A stretch of DNA of 64,000 nt from Phoronis australis (lineage: Eukaryota > Phoronida > Phoronidae), in NCBI GenBank assembly GCA_002633005.1, contig NMRA01000864.1, positions 45,879 to 109,878 on the forward strand, read 5' to 3'. This document shows, piece after piece, positions 27,701-39,700 of the stretch (its first letter is position 1; each line of letters starts with the position of its first letter). The notes below the pieces were generated by a model. The model had not been told where the DNA came from, did not search any database, and saw only the letters and a program-made list of their open reading frames with translations. Made by a program: the position numbers and the translations under genes.

Positions 27701-30700
27701 TACAATCAAACACGTGGACGTCGTTGTGTGGACGAGTTCAATAGCTTGCCTACCCTTCACATGTCCGATGACTGAATAACATCTGGTTTGGAAAAGAAAA
27801 ACACAAGTACTTACTTTTAAATTTAATTAAACTTACCCTTTAAAACCTGGTGACACGGGCTATTACAAACTGATCTTTCAAAATAAATCATATGAAGTTG
27901 TCTCTCTTTGTTTTAGTTCAAGTATAAAATGCATTGACGGTTAAAGGTCAATAGGACAAACGGAACTTGAAAATATACTTCTGACGTCGCATGTATGCTA
28001 TTACAAAGTGTATCGATATTGATATACATGTACATGTAGATATGAGGCCTCTTCTAACAAAACTGACTTAGCTAAGAGAAATCCTAAATTTTTGTAGATT
28101 TTAAAATAAAAGACACATTTGTCTCAGAATCAATTCAAGAAAGAGATCTTCAAGTTTGTTTTAACTGTCAGACGTTAGTTTTGTCTTTCCGCGTTTGCGA
28201 TGCGGATCACTTCTTCTTAAATGTTTCAGCAGTTCATTATCAGTGTAATCCTTTCTCTTTTTGAATGGTTCTTGTTATCACTACTATTGTTAACATTTCT
28301 GTTGAAATTAGTGATATTACTATCGTTGCAACTTATTATAGTTATCATTAACATTGTCATTATTACTATTATTATTATTATCATTGTTACTATCACTATT
28401 ATCATTACCAATATCAATGTCTTTAATAGTAGTATTAGAATAGTATTTTATCATCATCATTACCAACAGTATCATTATCACCATCATTACTATTTTCATT
28501 CTCGTTGTTATTATTACCATTGCCGGTGAATACACTCAATTTGCCCGCTATTCAAATCACAGTATCAGGTTCGTAATGATGTCTGCCTCTAGGTTAAAAC
28601 TATACACAGTATATTGAAGCATTTGTTTTCCAAATTTCAAAATATCGTGAAAAAATTAGTAGCGGACTCTACCTCTGACTTGACTGGAACAGTATCATAT
28701 CCCCTGAAAACGAAGCATTGACTTCAACAAAGCGGACGCACGTAGTGTCTGAGATTGTCCGAAGTGCTGCTTTGATTTTCTCTTCTGATAGTGCCTGATC
28801 GACTGAAAATGATAATAATGTTTACATGAAATGGCTTGATGTATTTGGAAGAACTGTAAATTGGGTATAAAAAGCGTGAAATTTGACAGATACTTAAACA
28901 TGCAATACATTTGGCTTGAAAGCCATTCCAGATTAAATAGATACATATACTTGGTATCAAAACAATTACATCACAATACGAATAAAGTAAAACAAAACTT
29001 GAGTCACGTAGCTTCACGTCCTTCAATACTAGAATGTCCAGTCTCTGTCATTATTTATATGTGCTTCGGACATAGGAACCTGCTTCCTAGTTGGGACAAA
29101 CGATCATTGACCAAATTAAAGTTTTCATTGATTTTTTATCTGAAAAGATAATAGAAATAGAAAAGGTGTCTTTTTGAAGTCCGAAAGGCCCCGGTCGGCT
29201 TTTGTCGGAGTGTTGCACGTTTAAACTATCGACCTAGACGCGGTATGAGCAAAATGAACGTGTTCTTTCAGAGTGACAAAATATTTTTTACTTCCCGAAC
29301 TCTCTTAGGCCGTCGATTTTACGCATGCAGGTAACGGTTCGGTCTGCTTTTACCACCACTATTTCAGACAGGTTTGAAACTATAGGAAAATTATAGTTCT
29401 TAAGCTTTTATCTCTTCAAAACACGTTACTCCACAACGTCTTTAAGAAATTGCCATTCGTAACCAAGGACTCGTCCCTTTGCGTGGCAATAAAACACTGG
29501 CTGTCGTATATCAAAACGGTGTTTTTTGTATCAAATTGGCTACCAAAATTGAATACGCATACGGGGTACTAAGGGACGTGTGTTCATCGTATTGTCAGAC
29601 ACACAATTGTTTGTTACCTGTCAGCGCCCACAAAAGATTGCAAGAACGTTTTAACATGTGTTTAACGTGTTACCTGAGCCTGGAAACTCCTTTCGTCTGG
29701 AATTGAAACTGTACGGGGTACGTTTTCACTATACCAAGAAACTACCAAGATTAAAAAACATTGGAAAACCCATACAGATACATCTATAACTTCGAGCTGG
29801 CACATTTGACAGAATTTCAGTTTATGAAGGAAATCTTGTAGTTAAGAGAACAAATCATGCATTTTCTGCTGTCACCAGGTGTTTGGCACATGGTCTGAAC
29901 AATACTTCTGTGAAAAGCGCCAACTGTGTTATGTTCAGACGGAGAACCTGCTTCGCACCGTCGCTTGATGGTATGCGGTCCCGAGAAGGCTCGTTTAATT
30001 CATTAATTCGAAGGATCTTACGAAAACCGGTAGAACATATGGAAGTCACAATGAATTAAAAAATTCCGGAGCAAACTGACACCAACCAGTCTTCATGCAC
30101 GAAAAGAGCACACTTGCTATTCGGAAGTTGAAAAGGATGCTGCAAGTGTCACAGAATTTTGGGTCAAAAATGAGGATCACTCTTCGACGCTGCATCACCA
30201 ATTAGGTGTCTACACCAAGCGGTCATTTCGTTGGCAATTCAGTGTATCCAATGCTTGACAAATGAAGCCGTTTCAAACCTTATAGACTAATAATTCTTAA
30301 CTAGAAAGATTATTGTCACGGCGTGACAATAACTGACTCTGCGCGTGCGTATTACTGGAAGTTATTGACAGCATCCCGTTTACAAATATGAAAAGGAATT
30401 CTTTAAAACTGTAGGAGAAATTACATATTAATTTTTTATGACCTCTCCACTAATTGACCTCTTCCGGTGCATTATGAGCCCCGATGAGGGAGTAATTGTT
30501 AACTCGATTAAAAATGTGGTTAATGCTAATAATCACAGATGCTTTACTTTAAGCACTTTAGAATATAATATGAATGAAGTGGTCAAATTTTCAGAAGAAA
30601 AATGCACCTAATGACCCCATGGGTGCACCAAACGACCAGAAAATTTAGAATTAAACTCAATCGCACTTAGTAAACAGAAACGTAATTCTGCAGCCTCCAG

Positions 30701-33700
30701 CTCAAAATTTTATTTTGCACTCAATGACCTTTGACCTATTTTTTCTGATTGGTTATACATATTGCAAAGTAAAGTAGGGTATTCAATTGGCAAGTTGACT
30801 TACATCAGTGTACTGAAATTGAAAAGAATTCCTTGAAAAACATAAGACATATAACATTTTGAACGTTACATGACCTTTACACTAATTGACCTTATCCGGT
30901 GCATTTTAAGCATCTTAGGAGAATTATTTCACAGCCCATGGAAAATGTGTTCAACGATGAGAATCACAGTTGTCTAACGGTTGACACATCAGAATACTTG
31001 CTGATTGAAAAGGTCAAATTTTCAGAAGAAAAATGCCCCTCATGACCCCATGTTTGCACTAAATGACCTGAAACTTCCGACTTGATTTACCTGTGGCAAT
31101 CTGACCTGTCAATTTGAAGTGTCTAGCTCAAAATTTTAGTTTGCACCTAATGACCTTTGACCTATTTCACCTGATTGGATGACCCGATTACTTAGAAAAG
31201 TAATTTTTAAATTGCCACGTTGATTATACCTGTGCACCGAATTTGAAAAAGATAGCTTTAAAACTAAAGGAGGAGTAGCATTTTGAAAATTATGTGACCT
31301 TTGCACCAAACGATCTTTTCCGGTGCAATATGGAATATGATTATTTAACCAATCAAATTTTATATACTGTCTAAAGTGATATGCTGAATTTAAAGACCGT
31401 ACCTGCACCCAATTTGGAGTTATTAAGCCTCAAATTTGGTCGGAAGAAGAACAAGAATAAGAAGAATTAGAATAATAAGAATAAAATTGAAGAAAACACG
31501 CTTACACGCGCAGAGTAATTATACGGTATCATCGCGTTGATTTACATGCAAATATATAAACATACTAAATGGGTTGTCGGGGTCAAACGCGTACGGAATA
31601 GCCTGCGCTCCACTTAAAGCTGTTGACCATACATTTCCACTCACTCGTCTTTTTTGCACGTTTTGCCGCTGAAAGAAAAAACAGACACTTTACATAGACG
31701 CAAATCTACATATAGATCACTGTTGTAATGTACTGTTTTGTAAGCATACACGCAAATCTACGTGTAAGTCATTGTAGTAAAGCTCTATTTAATACGCATA
31801 CACGCAACTCTGCTTGTAATTCACTATTGCAATGTACTAAAACGTAAGCATACACGCAAATCTAAATGTAAGTCACTATAGCAATGTACTATTTAGTAAT
31901 CACAGACGCAAATCTAAGTGTAAGTCATTGTTGCAATGCTCTATTTAGTACGCATACACACAAATCTACATGTAAGTCACTACTGTAATGTACTATTTAG
32001 CAGGCGTTTCCTTCGTTATCAATTCTGCAGAACGACTTGTCGATACCTATTTCGTTTCCCATTTAATGCAAGGTGGCACTTACAGTTAAACGCTGGATAT
32101 ACTCGTTAACGGACGCTTTGTCTGCACTCTGAAAAACGCACCATGCGCGTAACAGTGCATGTAATTATGATATATTATTTGCAGTATCATATATTATATA
32201 CAGTGCATAATATTTTCATGTATTTTTCTTACTAGGATTTTCACGTTGTATACAATTCGTGTTTAACCTTTTATCTAGGCTCACTGGTAGAGTTCAAGTG
32301 ACTATGATATACAAATAATTAAAATAAATAATAATGCACTTGGAGTGAATAACTTTTACAGTAGTTAACGAGAGAAGGGTATCCAAGTGCAGAAGGCCCG
32401 TTTGTCAAATTTCAAAGTACTGCTCTTAGCTCACTAAGTACCTACAATATTATCTGAACATCACAAATTCGATTTAGAAATTTCGTGCCGAGAATAATCT
32501 TCAACTTACCCGCCCGCTATCATCAGTGAACTCTGACTTTAAGCTCTGAAACAATTGCAAACATAACATTTTGCATATGCAACATCCTTGAGATCACAAT
32601 ACGGGTCTCGACTGATACCTAATTATCCATGAGCACAAGACGAGGAGAATTTAAATTTTCATGTACAAGTAACCTGAGGACCTTAAAGTCTTGACACAAT
32701 TCAGAATTGATGTTGCAATCCATTGAATGTTTCGGCAGAGCTGAATAAGAAAATTTTTGCTCATTCGTGTGTCTTTGAAACTTTTGACTCATCCGTTTGA
32801 CCACAACGTTTGACTCACCCAATTGACCACAACTTTTGACTCACCCGTTTGACCACAACTTTTGACTCACCCGTTTGACCACAACTTTTCCCGGAGGGTT
32901 GAAAGATCTCCCATTACGCACTCTACCTCGTTCGTAACTGTCCTTTAAAAACTTCTCCACCTAATACATACAAGCCATTTTTAAAAATCATAATAATGCA
33001 CATGCATTTTTGAAGTAACAGTTCAGTCTACTCATCAAAGTTGGACATTTTAACACTGCAGCAATCTGACGAACTTGTAAAATATGTTAACTACAGATTT
33101 TGAAACCAGATATTAATATTCTCAGATAATTTAAGGTTTTGTCCAGTGGCATTTGATTGTCTTTCTAAATAGTTCTTTGGAGCGCTACACCGAACTCAAT
33201 TGTCTAAACAAATTTTCACGAAACAGAAACTTTCGAAAAAATGATTACTTCACTCCAGCTCTTATGCAACTAATTGCATGTAAATATAGAGTATTCTAAC
33301 TAAAAAGATACCAGAGAACTGTTTCATCAAATTCGATAGAAAGTGATTCATGTTTTTACTTGACTTTGTCCATCTTAAAGTTTTTTAAGCGCTTTGATTT
33401 GTTGAAATGCTGGTTTGACAATTTTGTATAGAAAACTATAATTTTATGGCTAAATCTGGTTTCTTTGCCAACCCTAATGGCAAACAGACGCTGTTCGTAA
33501 ACATCTAGTATGTGTAATTTCCCATCAAACAGCTTCTAAGCTGATATTTAACTCCAGTTTGCTGCTCCAGCAAATCTACTCTGCTCGAAGTCCCAGAAAC
33601 CGACGATCCAAGTCTGATATACATGTATCTCTAACGCGTTATTCAGTTTCGGCGTCACTTCTGGGCTTGCGTCGTGTACAGCATACTAACCAGTATGCGT

Positions 33701-36700
33701 AAAACACGGGGTGTAATGAATGATGAAGGGTTGTGGGGCAAACGATCTGAGAAAGCTAGCGCTAAATGAACAGGGGGGAATGAGTCAGCTGTATTCTCTA
33801 TGTCGGCGCTTGAGCGAAGACGAAAATTCACAATTAGACGGCCTGAGACTGACAAGAGGGCCATTCTAGTGGTAGATTTAGGGTGGCAAACGAGGCCATA
33901 GACTCCATAAAAAATTACCATATTCCATTTGGTAGTTCTTGGTGCTAACATCTCGGGAGAACAATAATTTCTAATTATCTGCCCTACCCCTCACCTAAGT
34001 ACATTGTAACTCAAAACATTGGATCATCCCTAGCATTGAGGTCTTTTTCATCACCCTGAAGAAACAATTGCTGGATATTCGATCACACATCAGACACTTC
34101 CAATGAATAGAATATTTTGCTTAAAATAACACGAGCAAAATCAAGTATGCAAAGAATACACTTGGCAAACATAAGTTGTGCAAAAACAAAACTTTAGCCG
34201 TGAACCGACCCCCAAAATATCATGGAGCCAGTTAATACAGAGCCTAGGAGGTACAGTATAGATGAAAGGTCTCACGGAGTGTAACTAAAACACATGAAAA
34301 AACATATGAAATTATACTTTTCAAAAAAGTGAAAATGAACTTTTACAACCTGTTAAATGACGTCGGGTGGATGTCGCAAGGTATTGATAATTAGCGAAAT
34401 CCATTCTACGGGCGTAAGCACATCTCATGTATGGGAAACATTTGTTTTCCTTTGTTGCCTCTTTGTTGGACATAACAATACAGGTCGCATGGATATCATA
34501 CCTTGTGGGTATATCGGCCCATTGCTGATAAACGCTTGCCATTATTTTCATAAACAAAGATGTTGACTGGCTGCTGTATCACACTTAGTCCATTCATTCT
34601 TTATAACTTTGAAAAGGAGAAACCTTGATGTTCAGAAATGGTTAGCTCTATCTTCCTAGGAGTTTGCCTAAGCGGAAAATACTTCACAAGTTGTAAAATG
34701 AAAGAGTGGGGTACGTATTTCTGGTACTGTAAAAATCAAATATGTGTACAGTTTGAAATTTTACATTTTCTGAAAAAAACGCCCGAAGGCTTATCTACGG
34801 AAAATCCGGTACCGACACAAGCGCTATTGCTCCATTCTTCCAAACACGTAGCTTGTCGGTACACATCGCGTCGGCCACAACAACAGTGACACAGAGCATA
34901 TGCACAGTTAGTTTTAAGTTCTCGAAAAAACATGCTATTTTTAACCAACAAGAAATAAAATACAGCTCGGCTATTTTTTCATGTGTGCATTGTTTCTGAA
35001 TAAAATAGCCAGCCTGTTAATTGCTTAGGCCTACAGCAAAACAATCTCATAAATGTCGACAGGTGTAGTCCCGATTCCGGACGCGCAAATGTTTAATAAT
35101 CATACATATATATTGAGGGTTTTTGCGCTACCGGAGATTTCCGTAGATAAGCCCTGGGCGTGTATTCGGAAACTGAAAATTTTCAGGCCCTTTAGGAACA
35201 CCAGTAAACTCCGGGCATTTATTTGGAACTGGGGGGCGGGCGTGTAAACAGAAATTTTTTGCGTCGTAAATACCAGCATGAAGCACGATATGTATGTTTG
35301 AAAGTGAAACTTTTATATCATCTTTTTAATTCATGCAGTATCTGGCAAGCTTGACAAGAAAAGAGTATGTGCATGACGCTTCTAGATCTGTAAGTGACAG
35401 AGATGATAGCATCATAGCTGTAAATCCGTTTTTGGCTACTTTCAGGCTTTGCCGATCATGCGTTTAACCAACAATATTGAAGTCCAGGTAGTGAATCCAT
35501 GAACGAGTTGCTTATGATGGAATATATACGGACAGTATTGATGAGGCGATTAAAAGGTTTTCTGACTGATTTTTGCTTAAAATGTTTTTAAAAATTCCAT
35601 GTTAATAAATGCATATTTCGACAACACTGTGCTTGTTTTTGTAAATGATAAGTCTTCCACAAAATGGAATTTGGGACAAAAAGTTGACGCTATGTGGGCT
35701 TTTAAGAGGAAATTATCAGAATTAAAGCATCACTATCTAAACACTTGACACGTGATGTTGCAACACGGGCGTTTCATTGGTTGGGCTTATCTACGGAAAC
35801 CCCCGGTATGATTTTAGTGAATTCGATGTGTAAAAGCACAAAACAATTGTATCAATTACCACTAGGTTACAAATCCTGTTTGAGGTCATTGTAAAATTTA
35901 GTTCCGTAAATAGTGTATATATATATTGCTTGTGATTTTATCCACCTATCGCATTAGTGACGTCATTTTAATACTTAATTAATGTTCTTCGAATTTGTTT
36001 CCAGTAAAGCCTGATCACCTAATACAAATGTCGGTTTATTGTCTTATAATGACGAGATGAATTCTTCAAACATTATTCAGCACAGCGTTTCCTAGTGCTG
36101 CCTTGTCTTAATGACAGTCGTTCTTTACTAAGAGCTAGCCTTCCAGTTACACGGCTATTTCATAGACGGGAAGCCAGTTGCCCTGCTGCTGAGTAAATTA
36201 TCAGTATTTTGGACACAGCAAAGATACTATTACAATACCAACAAGACGACACGTTACTAATCTCATTGTCACAATTTATTTCGTTACGTCAAAAACTCCT
36301 TGCTTGACCTCCTTTCTCTAACAAATGTATCAGTCAAGCATGAACTTATTTTTGCCAAATTGAATATTTTTCTGCCCACTTCAAAGACCAACCTGTGTCC
36401 GGCTCCATAGACTCATCAAGTGTGTTTTATAGTCGACTTGTGTGCCGTCACACAACTGCAGCGAAAGGTACCAACATGGGCGGCGCAACACTGAAAAAAG
36501 GTGGGGCTATAGCCCTCAGCCTCCCGGTAGTGCAGCGCCCACAGACAATGGGCAGCGTAGCACTGAAAAATGTGATGGGGCTATAGCCCCCCAGCCCTCT
36601 ATGGTGCGCCTCCCATGACCAAATCTGCATCTTCAAAGCGAATGGCCTTCCTCCCCAACGAACCACCACAGCGTTCTCATTATTAGTGTTCACAGGAACC

Positions 36701-39700
36701 GTATACTCGTGCGTTACCTTTTGCACACGTTATGAGAAAATAATTCCAGGTCACAAGAAAACCATCGGAGATAGTAAAATTGCATGAAGTTCATTAAAAC
36801 TCTCCGAACTTCTCTCAGTCAACACTTCAAAATTTGACCGAAGTCTTTTTATCATAACTATTTCACTTGTGTTCACAAATATATTTTTGCTCAGTGTATA
36901 TCGAAGCCAAAATATGGCTTCAGGCTTAGTAATGACCGTAGAAAAGATTAAAGAGGCAAACCGATTACCAAAAGGTTTCAGAACATTACCGCGTCACTCT
37001 TTGGGAAGGTTTAAAAAATCGGGCTTAGGTGAATGAAACTCTATCAATGCATTGCAGTTTCCACCATCACGTTGTTGTATATAACGGAGTGTTTTCAAAG
37101 ATCAAACGTCTCACTGACTTTCAATGTCGTCACTTTTGCGGACATAAGCACTTGCACCGAAGTCATTGACCAGCAGTTTGCGATGGGATTGGTACACGGT
37201 GCGTAATCACGTGATTTTATGGTTCATTACGTTGCATTTCGACGTATATGTATGAACCCAAAACACGATACATTTCCCTAAATATTATGATCTTTTCTTT
37301 GTCTACTCCAAAATCTCTTAAAAAACCTACTGATCTGGGTCAAAAACTATCAAATATTAAAGAAGTGATTGACACACTTAAGTACGGCGTTTTCCCGTTG
37401 CTCCCAACTTGTTCGAATCTGTTGCCCAACAACAAGTTGGGAAGTGTACCCCTGTAGCCAATATCTTACGCGACTAATGAACTCCACTCTGGCATTCATG
37501 GCTGGAGGGCTAGCTCTCTCTTGTTCCATAATTGCTCTAATCTTCAAAAATATCGTATCTAGCCTGACTGGGCTGTGCTGTTAAAATGAAAGTTAAGTTA
37601 TAACATATTTGAACATAAACCAATAGCATTTTGAAATCCTCGTCTAATGGTGATCGTGTTTAGTTTTTGAATCGCTCAGTAAAATCGCCCAACTGCATCC
37701 GAAGTTAAGATAATCTCCTCTTTCTGAATGTACCATTTCGCTCTTTGTTTGACGGAGTACACACGTGATCTGTAATAAGCCTGGTAGATCATTGGCCTGC
37801 CTGTTGTAATAACAGACAAAAGACTTTGCTTGGCAGTTAACGAAGAAACTACACTGTAGATTCTGCGACAAGCTCAGAACCCCCTTCGTCTGGTTAAGTC
37901 ACTGCACGGAAAAACTCTGTTATGTAACCAAAGCCCAACTATAATTTTCTTCGCTGAATTTATGAGCGGATATAATCAATTATGTATAGACTTGCAAGAG
38001 AATGAAATAGCGTAAACGATCGCATTTTCGAGAAAAAAAAGCTAATTGATTAAACTGTTTTTCCAGAAGCAATGTTCAGGGATGTTTTTAGAAACAAAAT
38101 CCCAGTCCAAGAAATAATTGTAGGACTGGGCTTTTCATGAAAATGCCAGGAATTAACACATCGCCAAGGTAAATCAGGAGATAGATACAGCTATGTCGAA
38201 GTGGAGTTCCCTAATTTCTAAACAATTAGGACGTGTAACCAATTTGTATAAATACTTGGTACCAATACAATGTTGTAAAAGAAGGAACAGTTTCAAGAAG
38301 ACTGAAAATTACCCACACATCGAGATACAGAATGACGGAATAACAGCAGCTCTACTGTTTTCACACTAGTACTTGTTTTTAACGAGACCCAATGTTAGAC
38401 ATAACAATTCCAATCCCTGAAAAAGCACGTGATTTGCACATGGTATGTATTCATTAAGTCATATTTGGAGGTCAGTAATTCTGCACTTTGACTCCTCAAA
38501 AATAGACTGAAGCAATGCAGGTCTCCATGTGATTCGACCCGTCCTCGTTTGAAATACACTGCTTTATCACTACGGCAACAGCACGTCACCGAACTCGATA
38601 GTCAGTTCTTGACGTCATATTTGTATTTAAATAACCATAAAATATAAGCCACCAGGTGCATGCAAACCTGCATCAAGGCATTGCATCCTTCATCCTGTAT
38701 TGCACAAAAGGTGTGTTTTCAAACAGTAAATAGTTCACTGACTTTCAGTACATCTCATGCCCTTGGACTTGAGCTCGACCACTAATCATAAGTTCCTTCC
38801 CCCCAAATTTAATTGGCTGTTCATTTACTCATTCCAAGCAGCCCACAAAAGATTTTCCACAATCCTATCATAATAATTGGGATAAGTGGTAGTTAACTGT
38901 TTAATGATTGATCTAGATTCCATCAAAAATACGAGCGTATGAACCTCACAAATCAATAATACAACGACCACTGTTCCGCCTCGTTCATTATAACAATCTT
39001 GAAGTCTGAAAACCAGCATATTGACCTCGGTGAAAGTCAATGATTATGTTATGTTTAATTACAAATACAAACCCTGTAGTACATTTGGCATGACCTTTTC
39101 TGACCAAGAGGCTTCGGAAGTAAATATGCACCAGGCCCTTATAATAAGAGGCATTGGGTTGGAGACTACGTCGTGGTGTGACCCTCCAACCGCGATTAAT
39201 GTAGATTGGCAATGTAGGAAGAATTCCATGGAATATAACATTGAAACAATTTATTTCAAGTCACTGAAGCTGTTAATCTTAAATCATAAGAATGTATACA
39301 TGTGTACATAATTAAACTCGCACGGTACAAAATTCGTCCAATATTATGACACGTCAGCGAGCATACTAAAATTATTTACATTGGAACCTCGTAAGGCTTA
39401 CCGATAAGACAAATACATTTAATTCCCCAGACGAACATGACATTTCCAGTTTTAAAAAGTTTTACTTTTTGCTGCTGATTTTGACCCACTTTGTTCGTTC
39501 TTATTTTTAAATCTCTATTTCGCCAGTGCTAAACAACACAAACTAATTAGTCATTTCACCTTCATCAAATCGGTCCCATAGACCTTATTCACGCAGTCGT
39601 CATTTTAAAAGTGAGCACCTAATTAAGTTTGATTGCGGAATGCATTGTTTCAAAAACCTAAATAGAGGCTTACTTTTAAAATGGCGACTGCGTTAGTAAC

